NCBI GenBank assembly: GCA_016288755.1
Contig: JAEELE010000010.1
Location: 1-36,401, forward strand
Source of the DNA: Oscillospiraceae bacterium
GTDB taxonomy: Bacteria; Bacillota; Clostridia; Oscillospirales; Ruminococcaceae
Direction of reading: 5' to 3'
DNA length: 36,401 nt
Part shown: one piece after another, positions 24,261 to 31,926 of the stretch
Position numbering within the stretch: position 1 is the first letter of the stretch
Layout of the letters: each line of letters starts with the position of its first letter
Translations under genes and position numbers: made by a program
Notes under the pieces: model-generated
What the model was told of the DNA's origin: nothing
The model's input: the letters and a program-made list of their open reading frames with translations, nothing else
The model's database searches: none

Positions 24261-24289
24261 TTGACACAACTGTCTTTTTGTGTTATACT
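24261..24289 (+). promoter_or_regulatory. Promoter of the AraC-type fusion regulator gene
   Basis: TTGACA (24261-24266), 17 bases, TATACT (24284-24289) preceded by TGTGT. The promoter lies within the longest open frame and so supports the ATG at 24333, which has GGGAGG upstream. Confidence 0.85.
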
Positions 24290-24332
24290 GTTGATGTATC
24301 GTATTCTGCGAGAAACGAACCGGGAGGGCAAT

Positions 24333-26567
24333 ATGAAAAAACGACTTCTGATCGGCGTGATCGTCTGCGAGACCGAGCAGCTCATGCAGCGCCGTCTGAT
24401 CAAGGGCATCACCGCACAGGCATTCTCTCTGGATATGGATGTCTGTGTGTTTTCGTGCATCACCAACAACAAGGACATGACCCGTCATCAGAAATCGGAA
24501 TTCAACCTGTTCCGCTACATGAATTTCTCCATGCTCAACGGCGTTCTGTATCTGCGCAATTCCATCCACTGCGAGGAGGAGAAGCGGATCCTCGACAGGA
24601 TGCTCGCGGAGCAGAAGATCCCCGTGCTCGTGCTCGACGACGACACGCCGGATTTCCACCACCTGACGATGGACGACCGCACCGGCTTTGCCGCGATCAC
24701 CAATCACCTGATCAACGTGCACGGTCTGACCGACCTCATCTGTCTGACCGGTCAGGCTTGGCAGTATACCGCGCAGCAGCGCGTGCGGGGCTTCCTCGAC
24801 GCGATGAAGGCGCATCACCTCGACGTGCCCGAGGAGAATATCATCTACGGCGACTACTGGTACGACTCGGCAAGGGCGCTCGCGCAGGAATTCATCTCCG
24901 GGAAGCGAAGGCTCCCGCAGGGCGTCGTCTGCGGCAATGACCCGATGGCAAAGGCGCTCTGCCACGAGCTGATCGTCAACGGCATCCGCATCCCGCGGGA
25001 CGTGATGATCACCGGCTATGACGCCTCGCTGACCGAAACGCAGAGTCTCATTGCACTGACCAGCTATGTCCGCAAGAATTTCCGGCTCGGCGCACAGGGC
25101 GTCGCAAAGCTCTATGAGATGATGACCGGCGAGAGCTGCGTGCTGACACAGTGCGAGCGCATCGAGGTCATCACCGGCGATTCGTGCACCTGCGGCGTCG
25201 ATACCGACTATCTCCGGCATCAGATCCGCGTCGACGAGCGGCAGGAGAACTTCCGCACGATGTTCCGCATGAGCAATATGAACATCATGGTCACCCGGCA
25301 GGAGACGCTCGACAGCTGCATGGAGGCGATCGCGGGCATGATCTATCTCATCCGCGACTGCAAGGAGTATTTCCTCTGTCTCTGCGAGGACTGGGAGGGC
25401 GGCGGCGCGCTCGAGAATCCGTCGGAATACCGCAGAGAGGGCTTCCCGAAATACATGATCGCAAAGCTCTTCAACGAGCCCGGCGGCATTGTGACAAAGC
25501 CCTTCCCGACCGTCAAGATGCTGCCGCGTCTGCACGAGGAACGCGAAAAGCCCGGCTGCTATTTCTTCTCGCCGCTGCACCACGACGACCGCTTCTTCGG
25601 CGTTTCGGTCGTCAGCTTCGGCGAGCGCCTCGACACCTACGACCAGATCTACTGCGACTGGGTCGCGGCGGTCAACACCGCGCTGGAATATGTCCGGATG
25701 CAGAGCTATCTCAAGCGCTTCAACAACCGCATCTATCTGTCGTCCATCCGCGACGCGCTGACCGGTCTGTACAATCAGCGCGGCTATGAGAAATTCGCGC
25801 AGGAGTGCTTCGAGGCTGCAAAGAACGAGCACAGGCGCTTTCTGCTGCTCTATGCGGGCTTCGATTCGCTGCGGCAGATCAACGAGACCTACGGGCATTC
25901 CGAGGGCGACAGCGCCGTCACTGTGCTCGCCAATGCGATGAACAATTCCTGTACGACCTATGAGCGCTGTGCGCGCACGCAGGACGGCGAGTTTGCGATC
26001 GTCGGCTATCAGGACTACGAGACCGACGCCTGCCAGAAGATGATTAACGCGATCACGGGCTATCTGGAGCACTACAATCAGAGCTCGCTCAAGCCCTACA
26101 AGATCATTGCGTGCTTCGGGTGGTTCTGCGATTATATCCCCGCAGACGGCACGCTCGCGGAAATCTCGGCGATCGCGGCAAAGCATCTCGCCGAGAGCCG
26201 GGAGTCCCAGCAGAGTGAGAAATCCTCGCCCTATTACCGCGAATTTGTCACCCTGCGCGAGCGCATCTACAGCAACCCGCAGGAGGACTGGAGCATTGAC
26301 GCGATGTGCCGCGACCTGATCCTGAGCCGCGGCTATTTCCAGAAGCTCTATACGCGCTGCTTCGGCATTTCGTTCACGCAGGATGTCATCAACAGCCGCA
26401 TCGAACTCTCCAAGCGGCTGCTCTCGAGCACGGATTTCAGCATCGCCTATATCGCCGACCAGAGCGGCTACAGCAATTATGTGCATTTTATGCACCAGTT
26501 CAAGAAGATCGTCGGCATCACCCCGACCGAATACCGCCGCCGCAAGCGACAGAGCGAAACGGAGTAG
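24333..26567 (+). CDS. Fusion regulator: periplasmic-binding-like sensor, GGDEF-like domain, AraC DNA-binding domain
   Basis: A 744-residue cytoplasmic protein with no membrane segment. Residues 1-290 resemble the ligand-binding half of LacI/GalR regulators (MKKRLLIGVIVCETE, then FLDAMKAHHLDVPEENIIYGDYW and VVCGNDPMAKALCHEL, IPRDVMITGYDA) but without the N-terminal helix-turn-helix. Residues about 290-470 are a linker, possibly a GAF-like sensor. From about 472 RDALTGLYNQRGYEKF starts a GGDEF fold, with QDGEF near 550 in place of GGDEF, so cyclase activity is doubtful. Residues about 650-744 form an AraC helix-turn-helix pair (MCRDLILSRGYFQKLYTRCF and IAYIADQSGYSNYVHFMHQF, then KIVGITPTEYRRR). 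It probably controls sugar-related genes. No transporter or enzyme target is adjacent. The stop TAG is followed at once by TGA. Confidence 0.9.
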   Translation: MKKRLLIGVIVCETEQLMQRRLIKGITAQAFSLDMDVCVFSCITNNKDMTRHQKSEFNLFRYMNFSMLNGVLYLRNSIHCEEEKRILDRMLAEQKIPVLVLDDDTPDFHHLTMDDRTGFAAITNHLINVHGLTDLICLTGQAWQYTAQQRVRGFLDAMKAHHLDVPEENIIYGDYWYDSARALAQEFISGKRRLPQGVVCGNDPMAKALCHELIVNGIRIPRDVMITGYDASLTETQSLIALTSYVRKNFRLGAQGVAKLYEMMTGESCVLTQCERIEVITGDSCTCGVDTDYLRHQIRVDERQENFRTMFRMSNMNIMVTRQETLDSCMEAIAGMIYLIRDCKEYFLCLCEDWEGGGALENPSEYRREGFPKYMIAKLFNEPGGIVTKPFPTVKMLPRLHEEREKPGCYFFSPLHHDDRFFGVSVVSFGERLDTYDQIYCDWVAAVNTALEYVRMQSYLKRFNNRIYLSSIRDALTGLYNQRGYEKFAQECFEAAKNEHRRFLLLYAGFDSLRQINETYGHSEGDSAVTVLANAMNNSCTTYERCARTQDGEFAIVGYQDYETDACQKMINAITGYLEHYNQSSLKPYKIIACFGWFCDYIPADGTLAEISAIAAKHLAESRESQQSEKSSPYYREFVTLRERIYSNPQEDWSIDAMCRDLILSRGYFQKLYTRCFGISFTQDVINSRIELSKRLLSSTDFSIAYIADQSGYSNYVHFMHQFKKIVGITPTEYRRRKRQSETE

Positions 26568-26637
26568 TGAAGAGGCAGGAGGGAGAAGGTAGCAGGTCAA
26601 GTTAGGAGTTAGAAGTGAGGAGTGAGGAGTAGTTCCG
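26565..26637 (+). repeat. Heptad repeat, copy G, at the AraC-type regulator stop codon
   Basis: Runs from the TAG stop through GCAGGTCAAGTTAGGAGTT and GAAGTGAGGAGTGAGGAGT to GTTCCGT. Closest to copy B. Confidence 0.75.
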
Positions 26638-26676
26638 TTATCCGAGTTTCAGCCGATAAAACTATGGACGCAAGCT

Positions 26677-26720
26677 CCATTATTCTTTATTCATTATTCT
26701 TTCTTCTTTATTCTTTTTCC
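26677..26720. repeat. AT-rich ATTCTTT tandem repeat
   Basis: Imperfect tandem units of TTATTCTTT/CATTATTCTTT within the 270-base gap after the AraC-type gene. The rest of the gap, 26721-26792, shows only GCATTCC duplications and no gene. Confidence 0.6.
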
Positions 26721-26792
26721 CGCCCCGCCCATAGCTGACACTCAGCGTCAGGAATTACGGCGCCGGAATCATTCCGCATTCCGCATTCAAAC

Positions 26793-26830
26793 ATACAAAT
26801 AACGCCCCCGCCGTTCAGTCCGGCGGGGGC
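26793..26830 (-). terminator. Intrinsic terminator of thrH
   Basis: GCCCCCGCCG (26804-26813) pairs perfectly with CGGCGGGGGC (26821-26830). The minus-strand tail GTTATTTG is a modest U-tract. Confidence 0.7.
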
Positions 26831-26836
26831 GATGTG

Positions 26837-27442
26837 TTACTGTGCCGTCACGGCGAGGATCGCGTTCAGCAGCTCGTCGTAGGTCTCGAATGGGGGATAC
26901 TGCGGGAAATCGCGCTTGATCTGCTCGGTCGTGCGGAACAGAAAGCCCGCCTTCGACGCCTCGATCATGCCGAGATCGTTGAAGCTGTCGCCGCTCGCGA
27001 CCGTCTCAAAGCCCATCGACTGCAGCGCGCGCACGGTCGTCAGCTTGGACTTTTCGCAGCGCATCCGGTAGCCCGTGATCGTGCCGTCCTCCGCGACCTC
27101 GAGCTCATTGCAGAAGATCGTGGGCATGCCGAGCTTTTTCATCAGCGGCGCTGCAAACTGCGAGAAGGTGTCGCTGATGATGATGACCTGTCCGTGCTCC
27201 CGCAGCGCATCGAGAAATTCACGCGCACCGGGCATGGGGTCGATGCCCGCGATGGTCTGCTGAATCTCGCGCAGCCCGAGCCCGTTCTCTCTGAGGATCG
27301 CGAGACGGTACTGCATCAGCTTGTCGTAGTCGGGCTCGTCGCGGGTGGTCTTGCGCAGCGCGGGAATGCCGACAGCATCCGCAAACGCGATCCAGATCTC
27401 CGGGACCAGCACGCCCTCTAAATCAAGACAGGTGATATACAT
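26837..27442 (-). CDS. thrH: ThrH-type HAD phosphatase (phosphoserine phosphatase / homoserine phosphotransferase)
   Basis: A 201-residue HAD-superfamily enzyme, the usual length of ThrH. Motif I is LDLEG with Asp 7 (the general acid position is Glu 9, the ThrH variant of DxDxT). Motif II is IIISDTFSQF, motif III the Lys in RCEKSK, and motif IV GDSFNDLGM. ThrH removes phosphate from phosphoserine and can transfer it to homoserine, linking serine and threonine synthesis. The start at 27442 has AAGGAG 9 bases upstream and starts immediately before the catalytic motif, as in the family; the frame opens further without support. It has its own promoter and terminator. Confidence 0.92.
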   Translation of the reverse strand: MYITCLDLEGVLVPEIWIAFADAVGIPALRKTTRDEPDYDKLMQYRLAILRENGLGLREIQQTIAGIDPMPGAREFLDALREHGQVIIISDTFSQFAAPLMKKLGMPTIFCNELEVAEDGTITGYRMRCEKSKLTTVRALQSMGFETVASGDSFNDLGMIEASKAGFLFRTTEQIKRDFPQYPPFETYDELLNAILAVTAQ

Positions 27443-27481
27443 ATTGCATTGCTCCTTTATCAAAAATAATCCTGCTCCCCC

Positions 27482-27510
27482 ATTATACCACAAACCGGAT
27501 AAAATTGCAA
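27482..27510 (-). promoter_or_regulatory. Promoter of thrH
   Basis: On the minus strand TTGCAA (27510-27505), 17 bases, TATAAT (27487-27482) preceded by TGTGG. It lies directly after the stop of the histidine kinase gene. Confidence 0.83.
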
Positions 27511-27514
27511 GAAC

Positions 27515-28411
27515 CTATCTTTCCGTCACCGGCAGCTGCACGGTGATGGTCAGGCACTCGTCCGCGTAGTCGGCATTGATCGTGCCGCCCATCTGCCCGG
27601 TGACCGTGCGTGCGATCGCCAGTCCCAGCCCGGTCGAGTGCTGTGCCGATTCGACCGTGAAAAACCGCTCGAACAGCTTTTGCAGGTCGGTCTCACTGAG
27701 CGCGGGCGCATGATTGACAAACCGGATGGCGCCCGTCTCCGTCATTGTGATGCGCAGGTCGCCGCTGCTGTATTTGAGCGCGTTGTTCAGCAGATTTGCA
27801 AAGACGCGCGCGAGGGCAGACCGGCTGCAGACGGTATAGACCCGCTCCTGCGGCAGCGATATTTCCGGCTCAATGCCGCGCTGCTTCAGGGCGGCGTAAT
27901 AGCCCGCGATGCTCTCCTCCAGCAGCGCATTGACGCAGACGGTCTCGGGCTCACCGGCGGGGTCCTCGTCCGAGAGGATGAGCGCATAGCGGAAGAGCTC
28001 CTCGGTGAGCTGCTGCATCTGGGCGGTGCGGCTCGCGATCACGTCGAGCTGGCGCCGGACATCGGCGGAGAGGGGCACATCGGAGAGCAGCTCCAGATAG
28101 CCGGAGATCGCGGTCAGCGGGGTGCGCAGATCGTGCGAAATGCTCGTGACCGCCTCGCGGAGCTTCCGGTCGCCGCTGATATATTCGAGCTGCAGTGCGC
28201 GCAGCCTGCGCAGACGGGTGTTGAGCTCTGCGGCAAGCCGTCTGACGCCGCGGTCGCCGCCGGAGACATAGAGGACGTTGTTGGTGTCGCTTTCGAGACG
28301 GTCGCGGAGCTGCGTGCAGAGCGCGTTCAGATCGCGGCGCACCCCGAGCAGATGCAGTGCCAGAGCCGCCGCCGTGATGCCGGATATCCCGCAAAGAATC
28401 CATGCGAGCAT
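27515..28411 (-). CDS. Orphan sensor histidine kinase
   Basis: A 298-residue HisKA-HATPase kinase with one N-terminal membrane helix (about 4-22) and no extracytoplasmic sensor. A coiled region leads to the H-box SISHDLRTPLTAISGYLELL with His 93. The N-box is ANLLNNALKYS and the G2 box STGLGLAIA; the N-terminal G1 region is divergent. Such kinases are normally encoded after an OmpR-type response regulator, but none lies on either side here. The ATG at 28411 has GGGGG 8 bases upstream; a GTG at 28432 is also in frame but lacks a ribosome site. It has its own promoter. Confidence 0.9.
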   Translation of the reverse strand: MLAWILCGISGITAAALALHLLGVRRDLNALCTQLRDRLESDTNNVLYVSGGDRGVRRLAAELNTRLRRLRALQLEYISGDRKLREAVTSISHDLRTPLTAISGYLELLSDVPLSADVRRQLDVIASRTAQMQQLTEELFRYALILSDEDPAGEPETVCVNALLEESIAGYYAALKQRGIEPEISLPQERVYTVCSRSALARVFANLLNNALKYSSGDLRITMTETGAIRFVNHAPALSETDLQKLFERFFTVESAQHSTGLGLAIARTVTGQMGGTINADYADECLTITVQLPVTER

Positions 28412-28445
28412 ACAGAAAACCCCCTTTTCCACGTGCTATGATGCT

Positions 28446-28474
28446 ATTGTAGCACAAATTCTCCGTGAATGCAA
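28446..28474 (-). promoter_or_regulatory. Promoter of the orphan histidine kinase gene
   Basis: On the minus strand TTGCAT (28474-28469), 17 bases, TACAAT (28451-28446) preceded by TGTGC. Confidence 0.78.
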
Positions 28475-28480
28475 GCGGCA

Positions 28481-28573
28481 GGGCGGAGGGAGGAGGTAGG
28501 AGGGAGGAGGGAGGAAGGAGGAGGGCGCAGGTCGAGTTAGAAGTTAGGAGTGAGGAGTGAGAAATGGTTCCGT
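28481..28573 (+). repeat. Heptad repeat, copy H
   Basis: A long AGGAGGGAGG tract followed by GCAGGTCGAGTTAGAAG, GTTAGGAGTGAGGAGTGAG and GGTTCCGTCACTTTC. It lies upstream of the kinase promoter rather than at a stop codon. The next 137 bases (28574-28710) show no gene or clear structure. Confidence 0.72.
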
Positions 28574-28710
28574 CACTTTCATTCCTGTTGCTGATTGAGA
28601 ACAATTTGGGGAGTATCGCGTTATAAGAAGGCGCGCCAGCGCCGTGCATTGTGTGAAACTGGGAGGCTCCGCAAAAGGTCACCGGAGGAAATCGCCAGCG
28701 CGGGCTCCGC

Positions 28711-28790
28711 GCTCCCTCCTACCTCCTACCTGTTCCCTGCTCCCTGCTCCCTCCTCTGTCCAATCTGCTCCTTCCCCCCTCCTGCCTCAG
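28711..28790 (-). repeat. Heptad repeat, copy I, inverted relative to copy H
   Basis: CTCCCTCCTACCTCCTACC and CCCTGCTCCCTGCTCCCTCC units on the plus strand. Together with copy H this forms a GGAGG/CCTCC inverted pair about 140 bases apart. Confidence 0.65.
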
Positions 28791-28835
28791 AAATTGTCAG
28801 TTTTTAGGCAAAAAACCGCGATTGTCCAATCTGGC

Positions 28836-28864
28836 TTGACAGATGCGGAAATCTGTGGTATAAT
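28836..28864 (+). promoter_or_regulatory. Promoter of the tetR-fab operon
   Basis: TTGACA (28836-28841), 17 bases, TATAAT (28859-28864) preceded by TGTGG: a full-consensus promoter. The twin palindromes begin four bases after it. Confidence 0.88.
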
Positions 28865-28867
28865 TAC

Positions 28868-28897
28868 AGCACACAGTGTGCTAGCACACATTGTGCT
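28868..28897. promoter_or_regulatory. Twin palindromic operator of the fab operon
   Basis: Two abutting 15-base palindromes, AGCACACAGTGTGCT (28868-28882) and AGCACACATTGTGCT (28883-28897), followed by a weaker GCACAGAAAGTGC (28898-28910). They cover the expected transcription start, where a bound repressor would block initiation. The TetR-family gene 50 bases downstream is the obvious candidate to bind it. Confidence 0.82.
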
Positions 28898-28949
28898 GCA
28901 CAGAAAGTGCTGAGCGCTGTGCAGTTGTCACCGAAAGGAGCCGATCCCG

Positions 28950-29549
28950 ATGGCAGAACAGGCGCGCATCCACGACGCCATCTCCGAGGAAATCATTCAG
29001 GCAGCCGCCGATATCGCCAGAAACGAGGGCGCACACCGTGTCAACGTCAGCAGGATCATGAGCGTGCTCGGCGCGACAAACCGCGTTTTCTACAATCGCT
29101 TCAGAAATGCCGATGAGGTGCTGCGCATCGTCTATCAGCGGGCGGTCGAGCAGACCCGCGAGAACATCCGCCCCGATTACACCGACTGCCGCAGCTTCGT
29201 CGATTTCTGCCTCGACACCGCCGAGCGCGTGCTGGTGCGCTCCTACGACATCAAGCTCCAGTTCCGGCGCTATGTCTTCGAGCACGATTCCCTCACCGAG
29301 GAGAACCGCCTCTGGTGGGATGCCCACATCCGTGAGCAGTACCGCATTGCGCGGGAGCGCGGCTATGTCCGCGACGTCGATCTCGACGCGCTCTGCTATG
29401 CGCTCTGGTGCTTCTGCCGCGGCTATATCACCGATGCTGCCGCACGGTCGGTCTCGCTTGCCGATTCCGTGCGCAATTTCCGCTTTGGCTTCCGCTGCCT
29501 GCTCGGCGGCGTGCTGACAGCATCGGCTTTACAGGAGATTTCGGAATGA
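28950..29549 (+). CDS. TetR-family regulator at the head of the fab operon
   Basis: A 199-residue TetR/AcrR-type repressor. The N-terminal helix-turn-helix spans about 13-57 (AISEEIIQAAADIARNEGA then VNVSRIMSVLGATNRVFYNRF); the rest is the helical ligand-binding and dimer domain. It follows the twin palindromic operator and overlaps fabH by ATGA, so it most likely controls its own operon. Firmicutes usually regulate fab genes through FabT (MarR type) or FapR. A TetR regulator recalls the enterobacterial FabR in family but not in place. The ligand is unknown; an acyl-ACP or acyl-CoA is a reasonable guess. GAAAGGAG precedes the ATG. Confidence 0.9.
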   Translation: MAEQARIHDAISEEIIQAAADIARNEGAHRVNVSRIMSVLGATNRVFYNRFRNADEVLRIVYQRAVEQTRENIRPDYTDCRSFVDFCLDTAERVLVRSYDIKLQFRRYVFEHDSLTEENRLWWDAHIREQYRIARERGYVRDVDLDALCYALWCFCRGYITDAAARSVSLADSVRNFRFGFRCLLGGVLTASALQEISE

Positions 29550-30499
29550 GTATTGAGATCATCGGGACCGGCGGCTATGTGCCGGAGAAAATCATCACGA
29601 ACGACGACCTCTCGCAGATGGTCGAGACCTCGGATGAATGGATCACCCAGCGCGTCGGCGTGAAGGAGCGGCATGTCTCCGTCGATGAGACGACCGCAGA
29701 CCTCGCCGTCAAGGCAGCACGGCAGGCGCTGGAGGCTGCGGGCATTCAGCCGGAGCAGCTCGGGCTCATCATCACCGCGACGGTCACGGGCGACACGCTC
29801 TGCCCCTCGACCGCGGCGCTCGTGCAGGCGGCGCTCGGTGCAAGCTGCCCGGCGTTTGATATCAGCTCGGCGTGCAGCGGCTTTCTCTTCGCGCTCGATA
29901 CCGCGGCGGCGTTCATCGCAAGGGGCGGCATCGACTATGCACTGGTCATCGGGGCGGAGCGCCTGAGCCGCGTGCTCAACTGGCAGGACCGCTCGACCTG
30001 CGTCATCTTCGGCGACGGCGCCGGTGCGGCAGTCGTCAGACCCGGAAACAGCTATCTGTGCTCCAAGCTCTTCACGTCGGGCAACGATTCCGTGCTCTCG
30101 ATCTGGGCGGGCAAGGGCAATTCCCCGTTCTATACGCGCGAGGAGCCGCCCTATCAGGTCGTGATGAACGGGCAGGAGACCTTCAAATTCGCAGTGCGCC
30201 GCATCGTCGACGACTTAAAGCAGATCTGTGAGCAGGCGGGCATCACGCCCGATCAGCTCGACTACATCGTGCCGCATCAGGCAAACAGCCGCATCATTGA
30301 TCTGGCGGCGAGAAAGCTCGGTGTGCCGATGGAAAAATTCGTGCTCAATATTGACCGCTTCGGCAATACCTCCTCTGCGAGCGTGCCGATCTCGTTCAAT
30401 GAGCTCGTGCGCAGCGGCAGGCTCAGAAAAGGCGACCTGATCGCACTGTGCGCATTCGGCGGCGGTTTATCCAGCGCCGCCTGCATCATCCGCTGGTAA
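29546..30499 (+). CDS. fabH: 3-oxoacyl-ACP synthase III
   Basis: A 317-residue condensing enzyme that starts fatty acid synthesis by joining acetyl-CoA (or branched acyl-CoA) to malonyl-ACP. The catalytic triad is Cys 110 (SSACSGF), His 244 (PHQAN) and Asn 274 (RFGNTSSAS), the same spacing as in the Escherichia enzyme. The ATG at 29546 overlaps the tetR stop and has AGGAGA 7 bases upstream; the frame is open further into tetR. First catalytic gene of the operon, followed by acpP after 63 bases. Confidence 0.96.
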   Translation: MSIEIIGTGGYVPEKIITNDDLSQMVETSDEWITQRVGVKERHVSVDETTADLAVKAARQALEAAGIQPEQLGLIITATVTGDTLCPSTAALVQAALGASCPAFDISSACSGFLFALDTAAAFIARGGIDYALVIGAERLSRVLNWQDRSTCVIFGDGAGAAVVRPGNSYLCSKLFTSGNDSVLSIWAGKGNSPFYTREEPPYQVVMNGQETFKFAVRRIVDDLKQICEQAGITPDQLDYIVPHQANSRIIDLAARKLGVPMEKFVLNIDRFGNTSSASVPISFNELVRSGRLRKGDLIALCAFGGGLSSAACIIRW

Positions 30500-30562
30500 C
30501 CTGCTGTATTCCCGCAGCGGTTCCGATATATCAACCACATTTTTTCAGGAGGATTTTGAATC

Positions 30563-30787
30563 ATGGACAGCGCAAAGATCATTGAGGTGCTCGCAAACCA
30601 TCTGGAGATGGACCCGTCTGAGATCACCGAGGAGACCACCTTCGCAGAGCTCGGCGTCGATTCGCTCGAGGCAGTCGAGATCATGATGGAGATGGAGGAT
30701 GAGCTCGGCGTCGGCGAGATCAATCCGCAGGAGGCAGGCAAGTCCGTTAAGGAGCTTGTCGAGTACATCAACTCCAAGCAGGGCTGA
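30563..30787 (+). CDS. acpP: Acyl carrier protein
   Basis: A 74-residue acidic protein. GVDSLEAVEIMMEMED holds Ser 34, the attachment site of phosphopantetheine. The strong site AGGAGG upstream fits the high level of this protein. It carries the growing acyl chain between all enzymes encoded in the operon. Located directly before fabK, with which it is separated by 5 bases. Confidence 0.96.
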   Translation: MDSAKIIEVLANHLEMDPSEITEETTFAELGVDSLEAVEIMMEMEDELGVGEINPQEAGKSVKELVEYINSKQG

Positions 30788-30792
30788 TCGGA

Positions 30793-31740
30793 ATGGCACA
30801 GGCAGCAGCGCTCTGCGGGCTGCTTGGGATCCGCTATCCGGTGCTGCAGGGCGGCATGGCGCATATCTCTGACGCCCGCCTTGCGGCAGCGGTCTCGGAG
30901 GGCGGCGGGCTCGGCATCATCTCCGCAGCCCACGGCGATCCCGGAAAGCTCGCAGAACAGATCGAAGAAGCACGCGCACGGACTGACAAGCCCTTCGGCG
31001 TCAATCTCATGCTGCGCGGTGAACATATTGACGCACTCGCGAAGGTCATCGCGGAGAAAAAGGTCTCCGTCGTGACGACGGGTGCGGGCGACCCCTCACA
31101 GTGGATCCCGATGTGGCGCGAAGCCGGCGTGAAGGTCATTCCGGTGATCTCGACCGCCGCCATGGCACAGCTCATGGAGAAATCCGGTGCCGATGCCGTC
31201 GTCGCGGAGGGCACGGAGTCCGGCGGGCATGTCGGCGAAATGACCACGATGGCACTCGTTCCGCAGGTCTGCGACGCGGTGAACATCCCGGTGATCGCGG
31301 CAGGCGGCATCGCGGACGGCAGAGGGCTCGCGGCATCGCTGATGCTCGGTGCCTGCGGTGTGCAGGTCGGCACGCGCTTTCTCGCGGCGACCGAGTGCAG
31401 CATCCACCCCGAATACAAATCCCGCGTGCTCAAGGCGAAGGACTCGTCGACGGTCGTGACCGGCAGACGGCTCGGGCATCCGGTGCGCAGCATCAAGAGC
31501 CCGTTCTCCCGCGCCTACGCGAAGGCGGAATACACCGATATCCCCGATGAGGAGCTCGAGCAGATGGCAGTCGGCACGCTGCGTGCGGCGGTCGTTGACG
31601 GCGACGCAAAGCGCGGCTGCTTCCTCGCGGGACAGATTTCCGGTCTGGTGACCAAAGAGCAGCCCGCGGCAGAGATGGTCGCGGAGATCGTGCAGGGCGC
31701 GGAACAGCTGCTCGGCGTCTCACTCGATTTCGGACAATAA
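30793..31740 (+). CDS. fabK: Enoyl-ACP reductase II (FMN-dependent)
   Basis: A 315-residue FMN enzyme of the nitronate monooxygenase/FabK fold that reduces enoyl-ACP with NAD(P)H. The start reads LGIRYPVLQGGMAHIS, followed by GGLGIISAAHGDP, VTTGAGDP, EGTESGGHVGEMTTM (with the conserved His), PVIAAGGIADGRG and GACGVQVGTRFLA. Placement inside the fab operon separates it from true nitronate monooxygenases. The ribosome site is weak, and coupling to acpP is likely. The 186-base gap after it is unusual for this tight operon. Confidence 0.94.
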   Translation: MAQAAALCGLLGIRYPVLQGGMAHISDARLAAAVSEGGGLGIISAAHGDPGKLAEQIEEARARTDKPFGVNLMLRGEHIDALAKVIAEKKVSVVTTGAGDPSQWIPMWREAGVKVIPVISTAAMAQLMEKSGADAVVAEGTESGGHVGEMTTMALVPQVCDAVNIPVIAAGGIADGRGLAASLMLGACGVQVGTRFLAATECSIHPEYKSRVLKAKDSSTVVTGRRLGHPVRSIKSPFSRAYAKAEYTDIPDEELEQMAVGTLRAAVVDGDAKRGCFLAGQISGLVTKEQPAAEMVAEIVQGAEQLLGVSLDFGQ

Positions 31741-31926
31741 CGCTCCCCGCTAAAGCTCACGCAGAAAACACGGATTGCTTGTGCGGGGCAACCAGCCCCT
31801 GAGAATCCCATTATGATGAAAATGACGTATTTTCTTTATTCCCACTAAAAATGGGATTTCAAAGGGCTACTAGCCCTTTGGTGGGGGGTTGGGGGCAAAG
31901 CCCCCAATAAAAAACACGGAGGAACT
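31741..31926 (+). other. Three-hairpin segment between fabK and fabD
   Basis: Three consecutive inverted repeats: AATCCCATT (31804-31812) with AATGGGATT (31850-31858), AAAGGGCTA (31861-31869) with TAGCCCTTT (31871-31879), and TTGGGGGC (31889-31896) with GCCCCCAA (31900-31907). The last is followed by A-rich, not U-rich, sequence, so it is not a normal plus-strand terminator. It holds no ORF. It could be an inserted repeat or an RNA-processing or pausing element within the operon. Confidence 0.65.

Noticed and set aside
23754..26600. A 948-codon minus-strand open frame opposite the AraC-type gene
   Set aside because: Same GC-driven antisense effect; it also covers the promoters of two real genes and has no ribosome site.
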